A stretch of 64,000 bases of DNA from JAXLYX01 sp046351215 (GTDB lineage: Bacteria; Myxococcota_A; Polyangia; Polyangiales; Houyiibacteriaceae): contig JAXLYX010000009.1 of the NCBI GenBank assembly GCA_046351215.1, forward strand, positions 1-64,000, read 5' to 3'. Shown here piece by piece: positions 43,487-51,388 of this stretch. Position 1 is the stretch's first letter. Every line of letters begins with the position of its first letter. Under the pieces are notes generated by a model, which did no database searches, was not told the origin of the DNA, and saw nothing but the letters and a program-made list of their open reading frames with translations. A program made the translations under genes and the position numbers.

Positions 43487-44254
43487 TCAGGCGAAGACGT
43501 CGGCGATGCCCTGGGCGTCGACCGTCCGCTCGGGCTCCACGAGCTCGAGGTAGGCGGCGACGGAGAGCTCGGCCACGACGACGTTCATCAGGAGGTCCAC
43601 GGGCTGGCGCGCCCAGAGGACCGCCAGGGAGAGCCACGACCCTGGCTCTCCGCCTCGGAGGACGGAGCCCGCGAGGTGGCCGGAGAGCCACCACGCGCCC
43701 GACCACGCGAGAGAGAGGCCGATCATCGGGAGCCAGGCCGTGAGCGCCAGGCGGTGGGCGCGCGCGAAGAGGCGGAAGCCGCCGAGCCCTTCGGCCACGA
43801 GGACCGGGCCCGCAAGCGTCCACAGGGCGACCGCCCAGACCATGGGCACGAAGCACGCGACCATGCCGAGGACGAGGAGGAGCATCCAGACCATGCTGCT
43901 CACGGCCATCCGTGGCGTCGCCCGCCAGGCTGGGCCGTACACCTCGCGGAAGGCGACCGGCCGACCGGCGCGCCGCGAGAACGCGGATTCCAGGAGGGCC
44001 ACCGACACGTGGCTGCTGCACATCACCAGCGAGCCGACCCACAGGAGGAGGAGGACGCCGCGGGTGAGCATGACCAGCGGCTCGAGCCCGGGCTCGTCGT
44101 CCGGGAGCTGCTTCGACAGCTCGTAGAGCGTCATGGCGGCCCACGCCGGCGCCATGCACGCGACCTCGAGCGCGAACAGGTCGGCACCGCGCCCTCGCAC
44201 GTTCGCGAAGGCGGCCCGGAACACCGAGCGGATCGACAGGGTAGGGGTGCTCAT
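43487..44254 (-). CDS. Polytopic membrane protein
   Basis: A 255-residue protein with five or six hydrophobic helices (about 30-50, 60-82, 115-140, 142-160, 175-195). It has no catalytic motif I recognise; the pattern resembles DUF-type bacterial inner-membrane proteins. The ATG at 44254 stands only 13 bases after the T-tract of the tRNA-Ala terminator, leaving no room for an ordinary promoter. It may depend on read-through, or translation may begin at a later codon. Confidence 0.68.
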   Translation of the reverse strand: MSTPTLSIRSVFRAAFANVRGRGADLFALEVACMAPAWAAMTLYELSKQLPDDEPGLEPLVMLTRGVLLLLWVGSLVMCSSHVSVALLESAFSRRAGRPVAFREVYGPAWRATPRMAVSSMVWMLLLVLGMVACFVPMVWAVALWTLAGPVLVAEGLGGFRLFARAHRLALTAWLPMIGLSLAWSGAWWLSGHLAGSVLRGGEPGSWLSLAVLWARQPVDLLMNVVVAELSVAAYLELVEPERTVDAQGIADVFA

Positions 44255-44267
44255 CGCCGAAGGACGG

Positions 44268-44304
44268 AAAACGAAGAGGGCATCTCTGTCGAGATGCCCT
44301 CTTC
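44268..44304 (-). terminator. Intrinsic terminator of tRNA-Ala
   Basis: A perfect 14-bp stem (GAAGAGGGCATCTC, 44291-44304 on the minus strand, and its complement 44273-44286) with a 4-base loop is followed by GTTTT on the minus strand. It lies just after the tRNA gene. Confidence 0.88.
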
Positions 44305-44312
44305 TACGGGGG

Positions 44313-44385
44313 TGGAGCCGAGGGGGATCGAACCCCTGACCTTCGCACTGCCAGTGCGACGCTCTCCCAGCTGAGCTACGACCCC
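44313..44385 (-). tRNA. tRNA-Ala (anticodon GGC)
   Basis: A 73-base cloverleaf can be folded on the minus strand. The acceptor stem pairs GGGGTCG with CGGCTCC (two G-T pairs). The D-arm is GCTCAGCTGGGAGAGC. The anticodon stem TCGCA/TGCGA encloses CTGGCAG, giving anticodon GGC, which reads GCC alanine codons, the preferred Ala codon in this GC-rich window. The T-arm is AGGGG/TTCGATC/CCCCT. A discriminator A follows, and the CCA end is not encoded. Confidence 0.95.
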
Positions 44386-44402
44386 GCCGGTTAGGGCCGC
44401 TC

Positions 44403-44444
44403 TATCTGCTCCGAACGACGGCTCTTGTCAAAGGGAAATTTCCC
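44403..44444 (-). promoter_or_regulatory. tRNA-Ala promoter with adjacent palindrome
   Basis: TTGACA lies at 44426-44431 on the minus strand, with AGATAG/GATAGA about 18 bases downstream as a weak -10 box. The perfect 12-bp palindrome GGGAAATTTCCC (44433-44444) sits directly upstream, in the place of an AT-rich UP element. Confidence 0.55.
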
Positions 44445-44490
44445 CGCCCCCGCCGTTCCAGCGCCTCCCCGGGCGCGGACTGTCGCGAAG

Positions 44491-46266
44491 TTGACCGATC
44501 GGGCCGGAATCTGCGAATTCGCGGGCGCGGGAGCTGTTTCCATCCTCGTCCTCCGACCGATCCTCGTCCTCCTCCTCGCCACGGCCGCCGCCGTGGGCGC
44601 GGGGGCCTGCGCGCCCTCGTCCGACAGCCCGCTCCTCGGCGTCGAGGGGGTCGAGCCGAGCCGCGTCGAGCGCGGCGGTCTGCTCCGCATCCGGGGCCAC
44701 GGTTTCCCGGCCGGCCAGGCCGGCACGGTGCGCCTCGAAGGCGAGAGCCGGGTGCCCGGGGCACGCCCCGTCACGGTCCGCTACGAGACCCACGGGACGG
44801 CCGTCTCCCCCGATCGGATCGAGGTCTCCGCGACCCCCGCGCTCTTCGAGGCCGTCGGGGGCAGGGCGACCTTCCGGGGCGAGCTGCACGTCTCCTTCCC
44901 CGGCGCCCGTCCGGGAGCGACCGTCTCGGGGCACCGCGAGGGGCTCGTCCTCGACTTCATGCCGAGCACCCGGGAGCGTCTCGAGCGCAGCCTCGAGGAC
45001 TCCCAGAGGGGCCGCTCCGTCGCCGATCGCCTCGGCCTCGCCTTCTCGGACGAGGAGCCTGAGGAAGGAGGGCTCGTCGTCGTCCGCGTGACCCCGGGCA
45101 GCGTCGCCGATCGCATGGGCGTGAAGGCGGACGACCGGGTCGTCGCGATGGACGGGCTCCACCTCTACACCGTCGCCGATCTCCTGCCCCCGCCCGGCAT
45201 GCAGAAGACGGAGCTCGAGATCCTCCGCGGCGATGCGACGACTCCGGCGATCCTCCAGATCCCGCTCTTCGTCGCCTCCGACGCGCCCTCGGCCTTCGCC
45301 GTCGGCATGGCGATCGTCCTCGGCCTGCTCCTGCTCGTGCTGCTCTTCGTCGCGCCGACGGCGAGGCTCTCCGCCTTCCTCGCGCGGCGGCCTCCCTTCG
45401 ATCCCGAGGCGACGCTCGTCTGGCTCTTCGGCGAGGAGCTCCCTGCGGAGACGCGTCGCGAGAAGGTCCGCAAGGCGCTGATCCTCGGCGTGGGGATCGT
45501 CGGCGCGAGCGCCTGCTTCGCCGGGGTCGCGGGCGTCGCCCGCTTCCTCGAGAGCGGCTTCGGCATCGGCATCCTGCTCACCGCGTCGCTCGCGCTCCGT
45601 CTCACCGCCCGTCTCTTCGGGGACGGCAAGGACGAGGAGCACGAGGGCAAGCTGCTTCCCTTCTTCGTCGCCGGCACGCCGCTGACGATCGCGGTGACGG
45701 CGATGTCGCTCCTCGTCGGCACGGGCCACCTGCAGGAAGTGCATCGCGCCCAGGGAGGGCTTCCCTGGGAATGGCTGGTCTTCCGCAACCCGATCGCCTT
45801 CGCGCTCTTCCCGGTCTTCGCCGCGACCGCCCTCGGCCGCGTGGAGCCGGTCGGCACGCAGAACGCCGTCTCGAAGGTGGCGGCTCGCGGCCATCTGCTC
45901 GTCGTGAGCTGCCTCGGCGCCGCGCTCTTCCTCGGCGGATGGAACGCTCCGTTCGGGAGCGCCGCGCACGCCGCCGTCCTCGGCATCGTCCTCTACGTCG
46001 CGAAGTGCTGGGCGCTGCTCGGCATGGGCCTCTGGGCCCGCAGCGTCTCCCCGGGAACCGCCGCGGACACCTGGCGTTGGGCGGTCCCGATGGCCGTCCT
46101 CGGGCTCGTCGCGACCACCGCCTGGCTCGTCGTCGGAGTGCCCTCGGCCGTCGAGGTCCTGAGTGGGCCGCTGCTCTCGTCCGTCGCCCTCGCGCTCGTC
46201 ATCTACATCCTCGTCGCGCGCGTGCGGAAGCTCGAGCCCGAGCTCGTGCTCCAGCCCTTCCTCTGA
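44491..46266 (+). CDS. PDZ-domain membrane protein with NuoH-like C-terminal part
   Basis: A 591-residue protein from TTG 44491 (an earlier TTG at 44425 lies in the tRNA promoter). A signal peptide with a possible lipobox AGAC (Cys about 31) precedes an Ig/TIG-like region, then a PDZ domain (about 185-265: GLVVVRVTPGSVADRMGVKADDRVVAMDGL). The rest has eight or nine membrane helices. Part of it resembles respiratory complex I subunit H: LHEVHRAQGG-like loop, LFLGGWNAPFG, AKCWALLGMGLWARSVSPGTAADTWRWAVP. The quinone-loop motif (FDLPEAE) of true NuoH is missing, so it is not a functional subunit by that measure. Function unknown. Confidence 0.7.
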   Translation: MTDRAGICEFAGAGAVSILVLRPILVLLLATAAAVGAGACAPSSDSPLLGVEGVEPSRVERGGLLRIRGHGFPAGQAGTVRLEGESRVPGARPVTVRYETHGTAVSPDRIEVSATPALFEAVGGRATFRGELHVSFPGARPGATVSGHREGLVLDFMPSTRERLERSLEDSQRGRSVADRLGLAFSDEEPEEGGLVVVRVTPGSVADRMGVKADDRVVAMDGLHLYTVADLLPPPGMQKTELEILRGDATTPAILQIPLFVASDAPSAFAVGMAIVLGLLLLVLLFVAPTARLSAFLARRPPFDPEATLVWLFGEELPAETRREKVRKALILGVGIVGASACFAGVAGVARFLESGFGIGILLTASLALRLTARLFGDGKDEEHEGKLLPFFVAGTPLTIAVTAMSLLVGTGHLQEVHRAQGGLPWEWLVFRNPIAFALFPVFAATALGRVEPVGTQNAVSKVAARGHLLVVSCLGAALFLGGWNAPFGSAAHAAVLGIVLYVAKCWALLGMGLWARSVSPGTAADTWRWAVPMAVLGLVATTAWLVVGVPSAVEVLSGPLLSSVALALVIYILVARVRKLEPELVLQPFL

Positions 46267-46285
46267 GCCGTCCTGCGTGCGGCCC

Positions 46286-47308
46286 TCAGCGGCGCAGCAT
46301 GCGGCCGAGCGGAAGGTCGAGCGGGGTGAGCAGGCCGGGCTTCGCCGCGACCACGAAGGGGATCGCGTTCACCGCCCTCGTGCCCGTGGCATACGTCCCG
46401 ACGAGGTCGTTCTCCGCGACGATCTCGTGCGTGATGCGGCTGCCCGGGGTGCCCCGCACGTCGACCTCGCACCAGCCCTGGCTCGGTCCGTCGGCGAGCC
46501 ATTCGGGGCGCACGTACTCCTTGCCGAGCAGGAAGCGGAGCTCGATCGTCGCGACCGGCTTGCCCTGGTACGAGGTGAAGGCCTTCACGAGCAGGCCCGC
46601 CATCGTCCCCTTCCGCACGACGATCTTCTCGTCGTAGTCGCGCAGGGAGGGTTCGAACTCGTAGGTGAAGCCTCGGCCGTCGTGGGGGAGGCCGAGCTCC
46701 TCGCAGAGGAGATCGGTCACGTCCTGCAGGCTCCGGGCGAAGAGCCCGTACGCACCGGCGGGTCCGGACGAGAGCTCGGCCTCCGTCTTCCCGAACCCGA
46801 AGGCCGAGAGGAAGATCGGGCTCAGCGAATCCTGGGGCTCGCAGGTCTTGATGTCGATCGACGAGACCTCGTGGCAGATCGACGACGCCAGGAACGCCAG
46901 CTCGTAGCTCAGCCCCGGGTTCAGACCGGTGCCGTAGAGCGAGGAGCCGCCCTTCTCGCAGGCTTCTCGGAGCACGGGCCAGACGGAACGCTTCTTCGGG
47001 TTCCAACCCGCCATGATGCTGATCACGTCCTTGCCGCTCGCGAGGATCTTCACGATCTCGTCGTAGCGCTCGGTCGGTGGGTTGTAGAGCACGCAGTCGG
47101 CGTCGAGCGCCAGGATCGCGTCGAGGTCGTTCGTGGCCTTCACCCCGAGGGGAGCGATGCCGGCGATCTCGCCGAGATCGAGGCCGCTCTTCTCGGCGTG
47201 GTGGACGTAGCCGCCGACGAGCTCCATCGAGGGATGGGAGTGGACGAGCCGGATCTGGTGCTTGGCGATGACGCCGGTGTACCACTGGATGACGCGAAGC
47301 TTCTTCAT
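46286..47308 (-). CDS. DapB-like NAD(P)-dependent oxidoreductase
   Basis: A 340-residue protein related to dihydrodipicolinate reductase and to 2,4-diaminopentanoate dehydrogenase-type enzymes. It starts KKLRVIQWYTGVIAKHQIRLV, a Rossmann-type opening (GxxAxH instead of GxxGxxG, as in that subgroup), followed by LDADCVLYNPP and a central GTGLNPGLSYELAFL block. The reaction could be on an amino-ketone or imine substrate. The start ATG 47308 is used; an upstream ATG 47377 would add 23 residues of low conservation. It diverges from the YciI gene across 188 bp. Confidence 0.8.
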   Translation of the reverse strand: MKKLRVIQWYTGVIAKHQIRLVHSHPSMELVGGYVHHAEKSGLDLGEIAGIAPLGVKATNDLDAILALDADCVLYNPPTERYDEIVKILASGKDVISIMAGWNPKKRSVWPVLREACEKGGSSLYGTGLNPGLSYELAFLASSICHEVSSIDIKTCEPQDSLSPIFLSAFGFGKTEAELSSGPAGAYGLFARSLQDVTDLLCEELGLPHDGRGFTYEFEPSLRDYDEKIVVRKGTMAGLLVKAFTSYQGKPVATIELRFLLGKEYVRPEWLADGPSQGWCEVDVRGTPGSRITHEIVAENDLVGTYATGTRAVNAIPFVVAAKPGLLTPLDLPLGRMLRR

Positions 47309-47496
47309 GTCCGCCTCGGTGCGGGGGGCGAAGGACGATTCGTTCGCTTCTACCTCCGCGACGATCCGTCGGCGCATGGTCTATTCTCATGTCGACCATT
47401 CGGAATCGACATGCTCGCGTCGTACCGCGGAGCGCGCCAGGCTCGGAGCGAGCCACGTCACGGGCGGCCCGGACGGTCGGGCGAAGGGAGAGAGCG

Positions 47497-47763
47497 ATGA
47501 AAGCGGTGTTGACCTACGCGCTGGCCGCCGACGGCTTCGCGAAGATCCCGGCGGCGTTCCCGGGCCATCGCGCGCGTCTCGACGAATTCCATGCCCGCGG
47601 TGTCCTCCTCATGGCGGGCCCGATCGGGAAGCCCCCGAAGGGCGCGCTCGGTGTCTTCACGAGCCGCGAGGCAGCGCAGGAATTCGTCGACGGAGATCCC
47701 TTCGTGCTCGAGGGCGTCGTCTCGACCTTCACGATCGACGAATGGGACGAGGTCTTCGTGTGA
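47497..47763 (+). CDS. YciI-family protein
   Basis: An 88-residue protein of the YciI/ferredoxin-like fold. Typical features are the alternating strands with MKAVLTYALAADG, HRARLDEFHARGVLLMAGPIG, and FVDGDPFVLEGVVSTFTIDEWDEVF, close to the family consensus (HRAxxxxxxxxGxLxxAGP and DPF). The conserved His and Asp residues are present. Members are small enzymes or dimeric binding proteins. A GGGAGAG ribosome-binding site precedes ATG 47497. The stop overlaps the next gene by four bases. Confidence 0.87.
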   Translation: MKAVLTYALAADGFAKIPAAFPGHRARLDEFHARGVLLMAGPIGKPPKGALGVFTSREAAQEFVDGDPFVLEGVVSTFTIDEWDEVFV

Positions 47764-48257
47764 GCGGCTCGAGCCAGATCCTCCGGGCCAAGGTGAAGGC
47801 CCTCCTCCGCGAGGGACGGGGCGCGGAGGCGATCCGCGAGTACCGGGCGGCGACGAGCTGCGATCTCGCCACCGCGCGCCGTGCGATCGAGGCCCTCGTC
47901 TCCGAGCCGGACATGTCCGCGGACGGGTCGGCCGAGCCGGAGCTCGCCCAGCCCCCGTCGCCGTTCCCACCGGCCACCGACGCGCCATCGCGCGCCGAGA
48001 AGTCGCCGCCGCACGTGCTGCGATGGCAGCCGGTCGAAGCGCCCGTTCCTCCTCCGCCGCTGCGGCGCCCCCATGCCGAGGGCTTCGTCGCTCCTCCGCC
48101 GCGACCGACGTTCGGGACCGCTGCCGCACCGCGCAAGCGCTCCGACGCGACGCAGGCTCCCGCGAGCAGCGATCTCGCCGTGGTATTCGCGCTCGCGCTC
48201 CTGCTCTGCTCCGTGCTCGGAGGCGGCCTCGTCGTCGCGCTCCTGCTCGGGCGCTGA
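47760..48257 (+). CDS. Membrane-anchored protein with ribosomal L7/L12 C-terminal-like helix pair
   Basis: A 165-residue protein. Residues 6-48 (LRAKVKALLREGRGAEAIREYRAATSCDLATARRAIEAL) match the pattern of the bL12 C-terminal domain, in which a helix with G-x-x-x-EAI and a later LxxAxxxVE helix contact elongation factors. Residues 50-140 are a Pro/Ala/Arg-rich linker. A single membrane helix at about 142-163 ends the protein. No ribosomal function is implied; similar L12-CTD-like domains occur in unrelated bacterial proteins. GTG 47760 overlaps the YciI stop (GTGA). Confidence 0.65.
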   Translation: MSGSSQILRAKVKALLREGRGAEAIREYRAATSCDLATARRAIEALVSEPDMSADGSAEPELAQPPSPFPPATDAPSRAEKSPPHVLRWQPVEAPVPPPPLRRPHAEGFVAPPPRPTFGTAAAPRKRSDATQAPASSDLAVVFALALLLCSVLGGGLVVALLLGR

Positions 48258-48272
48258 CGCGCGGCACGGAGC

Positions 48273-48638
48273 TCAGCGCTCGGTGCCGGTCTTCGCGTGC
48301 TGGCTCGTCGCGGCGAGGAAGCGATCGAGCTGGGCCTTCTGCGCGGCCGTGAGCGGACCGAACTGCATGCCGGCGAGGCAGCGTCCGTCGGGACGGTCCT
48401 GCGTCCAGCGCACCGTCGCCGAGGACTCGAGCGGCTCTTCGTCGGGATCCTCGATGCCGTCCTGCGTGAGGATCAGCGTGACGAAGACCGTGCGACCCTT
48501 CACGAGATTCTCGTCCGTGAGGATCGACACGCCGCCGAGGGAGAGATCCTTCGTCTCGGCGATGGCGAAGACGTCGCCCGCGGAGAGCTCCGTCGTGACC
48601 TGGACTGGAACGCGTGGATGGCGACGCTGCTCACGCAT
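48273..48638 (-). CDS. PilZ domain protein
   Basis: A 121-residue single PilZ domain. The N-terminal REQRRHPRVPV supplies the RxxxR c-di-GMP motif, and DLSLGGVSIL gives the second (D/NxSxxG). A hydrophobic core TVFVTLILTQDG, and the C-terminal helix TAAQKAQLDRFLAA, complete the fold. ATG 48638 overlaps the stop of the upstream gene as TGATG, so it is translated with a TolC-like protein gene. Output partner unknown. Confidence 0.87.
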   Translation of the reverse strand: MREQRRHPRVPVQVTTELSAGDVFAIAETKDLSLGGVSILTDENLVKGRTVFVTLILTQDGIEDPDEEPLESSATVRWTQDRPDGRCLAGMQFGPLTAAQKAQLDRFLAATSQHAKTGTER

Positions 48639-49294
48639 CAGGGAGACCTCGATCGTGCGGCCATGATGCGAGAGAACGCTCCGCCCGTAAAGACCTGCAA
48701 GAGCGCTTCGCACTCGGCGATGCCGACCGAGTTCTCCATCGACGAGTCGTCCAGGACCTCGCGCTCCACCAGCAGGCGTAGGCGACGGTAGTAGAGCGTC
48801 ACCACATCGCGCACGAGCGCCTCTCGTTGGTTCTCGAGCGCGCGCGCTTCGCGGGACCAGGCGACCTCGTCCGTACCGTAGACCAGTCGGTCCAGAGAGA
48901 ACGTGAGCGTGGCTTCGAGGCGCAGATCGTCCCCCTGACGCAGGGACGTCTGGTCGATCTGGGTCGTCTGGCGGGCCGAGAGATCCACGCCGTGGCCGCG
49001 CACGACGCCGATGCGGAGCACGGGCAAGAGGCCCGCACGACGAGCCCTGCGGGCCGCGGATTCGATGCGCTCCGGATGGAGCGAAGCCTCCGCGAGCGCG
49101 GCGCGGACCACGTCGTCCACGGAGGGGGAGTCGGCGTGGCGCGCGAACGCCTCTTCGAGCCGCGCGTCGGCAACCGTCCTCGGCTCGGGACCGTCCGGAC
49201 CGGATCGCTGAGCGTGGGCGGATGGGCCGGCGAGCCCTCCGAGGGCGAGCCAGCACGAGAGGTGGACGAGCCCCGTCTCGACGCGACGCGTCAT
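48638..49294 (-). CDS. Exported TolC-like helical protein
   Basis: A 218-residue protein with a signal peptide (cleavage after AHA about 28). The mature part has helices and one strand pair; the segment TLTFSLDRLVYGTDEVAWSREARALENQREALVRDVVTLYYRRLRLLVE resembles one half of the TolC (OEP) repeat. At 190 mature residues it is too short for a full channel-forming OEP protein. It overlaps the upstream lipoprotein gene by four bases and the PilZ gene by one base (TGATG), forming a trio. Function unknown. Confidence 0.66.
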   Translation of the reverse strand: MTRRVETGLVHLSCWLALGGLAGPSAHAQRSGPDGPEPRTVADARLEEAFARHADSPSVDDVVRAALAEASLHPERIESAARRARRAGLLPVLRIGVVRGHGVDLSARQTTQIDQTSLRQGDDLRLEATLTFSLDRLVYGTDEVAWSREARALENQREALVRDVVTLYYRRLRLLVEREVLDDSSMENSVGIAECEALLQVFTGGAFSRIMAARSRSP

Positions 49295-49674
49295 CGGAGC
49301 GCCTCTCCCTCGGGACCCGCGAGCCAGCGCGAGAGGGCGAGGGCGACGGCGCGACGTTCGAGCGCCGCGAGCGTCGCGTCCCGGGAGCCCCCGGGATCCA
49401 TCTCCGCGAGAGCGGTCGTCGCTTCGTCCTCCGCCCCGTCGGGGAGATTCGTTGCACCCGCAATCGTTCGCGGCTCCAGCACGAGCGAGAGGAGACCGAC
49501 GACGTTCGCCGGGGTCGTCGCACCTGCGGGACCCGGAGCGCGGCGCGTCGCCACGAGCCCGACCACGAGGGAAGGGAGCGGGAGAGTGGCGCCCGGAGCG
49601 CAGCCGGAGGGGATCGTGCCGAGCGCGAGGGGCACGAGGAGGCAGAGGATCGGTCGAGGGGGAGCGTGCGTCAC
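49291..49674 (-). CDS. Small lipoprotein of unknown function
   Basis: A 127-residue predicted lipoprotein. The signal sequence reads RPILCLLVPLALGTIPSGC, with a lipobox-like PSGC. The remainder is Ala/Leu-rich and has no motif. It overlaps the TolC-like gene by four bases, so the two are translated together. GTG 49674 is the only start that gives a signal peptide. Confidence 0.52.
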   Translation of the reverse strand: MTHAPPRPILCLLVPLALGTIPSGCAPGATLPLPSLVVGLVATRRAPGPAGATTPANVVGLLSLVLEPRTIAGATNLPDGAEDEATTALAEMDPGGSRDATLAALERRAVALALSRWLAGPEGEALR

Positions 49675-49714
49675 GCCCCGTTCTCGGCCGCCCCTCCGCC
49701 GAGTTGAGCGCGCT

Positions 49715-50422
49715 TCAGGCCGCCGGTGCGAGAACGCGCGCGTGGGCGATCGACACGAAGCGTTCGCCGTCGACGAGGCCGACGGCCGCGGTGGCGTAGG
49801 CGCCCGGCGGGAGCCCGGCGACGAGCCACTCGCCCATGCGCTCGACGCCCCGCTGCTTCGCCTCGGTGCGCACGACCTCTTCGGGATCGGGCGCGACGAC
49901 GACGAGTCGGGCCGCGAGCCCGCGCGCATCGGGCAGGAGCCGCTTCGCGCGCTCGATGCCCGCGTCGCTCACCTCCCACGAGACGAGCACCGACGTCTTG
50001 TCCACACGCACGGCGACCACCTCCTGGTCGGCGGTCACGGTGTCCTCGCTCGGACGCGGCGCCGGCGGCGGGCTCGTCTCGAGCGCCTTCGCGACCGCGC
50101 GCATCTCGGCGGCGAGATCGGCGTCGTCCGGATCCTTCGCGACGAGCGCGCGGTAGATGGCGAGCGCGCGTCGCTTCTCGCCCTGCGCCGAGAGGATCTG
50201 CGCCATGGTCCGCGTCGGGAAGGGCTCGTCGGCGATCGCCGCGCGCGCCTCGTCCGCCGAGAGGATCGTGGCCTCCTCCGCGTCGGGGGCGTCCTTGCTC
50301 GCCTCCGGGGCCTGCCAGGGCAGGGGCTCGGCCTCGACCGGCGGCGCGGCGGGCTTGGTGGGCGTCGACGCGAGGGAGAACGCGAAATCGACCACGCGTC
50401 CGAGGAGCCGATCTAGAGCCAT
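49715..50422 (-). CDS. DUF4912-like protein with TPR segment
   Basis: A 235-residue cytosolic protein. Residues about 60-110 form a TPR-like pair (LSAQGEKRRALAIYRALVAKDPDD). Residues 130-235 resemble DUF4912 (VLVSWEVSDAGIERAKR ... GEWLVAGLPPGAYATAAVGL ... FVSIAHARVLAP). ATG 50422 is preferred because an AGGA ribosome-binding site lies 9 bases upstream; ATG 50431 is an alternative. The gene overlaps the end of ribF by 10 bases, so it should be part of the ribF transcript. Function unknown. Confidence 0.7.
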   Translation of the reverse strand: MALDRLLGRVVDFAFSLASTPTKPAAPPVEAEPLPWQAPEASKDAPDAEEATILSADEARAAIADEPFPTRTMAQILSAQGEKRRALAIYRALVAKDPDDADLAAEMRAVAKALETSPPPAPRPSEDTVTADQEVVAVRVDKTSVLVSWEVSDAGIERAKRLLPDARGLAARLVVVAPDPEEVVRTEAKQRGVERMGEWLVAGLPPGAYATAAVGLVDGERFVSIAHARVLAPAA

Positions 50423-51351
50423 GCGAGCCATTCCTTCCGCACGTTGCCGACGGCCGTGCGCGCCGCGTCGCAGTCGAGTGCGATCCGGGCCTTGAGCTCC
50501 TCGAGGCCGGGGAATCGACGCTCGCCGCGGATCCGCTCGACGAGGCCCACCCGGAGCGTCGCTCCGTAGAGATCCCCGTCGAAGTCGAAGAGGTGCACCT
50601 CGAACGAGCGCCCGGCCGCCATCGTCGGCCGTACGCCGAGGTTGGCGACGCCGTGGAGGAGCTCCGCCCGCTCCGGGCGATCGAGGCGACGGGCGACCAC
50701 CGCGTAGACGCCGTCCGCCGGGAGCTGCACGTCCTCCCACGCGAGGTTGGCCGTGGGGAAGCCGATCGTGCGTCCACGGTGATCGCCGTGGACGACCTTG
50801 CCCGTGACCTCGTGGACCCGGGTCAGCATGCCGGCCGCCGCGACGACGTCGCCCTCGCGGAGGCATTTGCGGATGCGCGTCGACGAGGAGGGCTCGCCTT
50901 CGAAGAGGGCGGGCGGGACGACGATCACGTCGTAGCCGAGCTCCTCGCCGAGGGCCCGGAGGGTTTGCACGTTGCCCGAGCGCTTCGTGCCGAAGTGGAA
51001 GTCGGGGCCCACGACGACGCAGCGTGCGCCGCACGTCTCGACGAGGACCTTCTCGGCGAAGGCGCGCGGCGTGAGGCTCGCGAACTCCTCGTCGAAGGGC
51101 ATGACGAAGACCTCGTCGGCGCCCGCTCCCTTGAGGATCTCGACCCGGCGGGTCGGCGACGTGAGGAGCGTCGGCGCCCGCTCCGGAGCGAGGAGGCTCG
51201 TGGGATGCGGGTCGAAGAACATCGCCGTCGTCACGAGACCGTCCCGCGCGGCGCGCGCCTTGGCGGCGTCGACGAGCGCCCGGTGTCCGAGATGGACGCC
51301 GTCGTGGTTGCCGGGCGTCACGACGGACGGCCTCGCGGGCAGGGAAGGCAT
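50413..51351 (-). CDS. ribF: Bifunctional riboflavin kinase / FAD synthetase
   Basis: A 312-residue RibF, which makes FMN from riboflavin and ATP and then FAD. The N-terminal nucleotidyltransferase begins VVTPGNHDGVHLGHRAL (canonical TIGNFDGVHLGH; the Phe is His here) and has GPDFHFGTKRSGN and SSSTRIRKCLREGDV. The C-terminal kinase has GDHRGRTIGFPTANL and FEVHLFDFDGDLYG. Length is typical. Its own promoter overlaps the terminator of the upstream kinase gene. No FMN riboswitch is visible in the short leader. Confidence 0.96.
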   Translation of the reverse strand: MPSLPARPSVVTPGNHDGVHLGHRALVDAAKARAARDGLVTTAMFFDPHPTSLLAPERAPTLLTSPTRRVEILKGAGADEVFVMPFDEEFASLTPRAFAEKVLVETCGARCVVVGPDFHFGTKRSGNVQTLRALGEELGYDVIVVPPALFEGEPSSSTRIRKCLREGDVVAAAGMLTRVHEVTGKVVHGDHRGRTIGFPTANLAWEDVQLPADGVYAVVARRLDRPERAELLHGVANLGVRPTMAAGRSFEVHLFDFDGDLYGATLRVGLVERIRGERRFPGLEELKARIALDCDAARTAVGNVRKEWLAWL

Positions 51352-51360
51352 GGTCCCCGG

Positions 51361-51388
51361 ATTATCCCCGGGGAGGTCGAGCCGTCAA
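51361..51388 (-). promoter_or_regulatory. ribF promoter
   Basis: TTGACG (51383-51388, minus strand) is followed after 16 bases by GATAAT (51361-51366), with TAATCC as a shifted alternative. The -35 element lies in the T-tract of the upstream terminator. The leader before ATG 51351 is only a few bases. Confidence 0.6.

Noticed and set aside
44425..44490. Upstream TTG start for the PDZ/NuoH-like gene
   Set aside because: It overlaps the tRNA-Ala -35 box, adds a non-typical arm before the signal peptide and has no ribosome-binding site; the TTG at 44491 is preferred though also weak.
50413..51351. FMN riboswitch controlling ribF
   Set aside because: The leader before ribF is only a few bases and no FMN aptamer-like structure fits.
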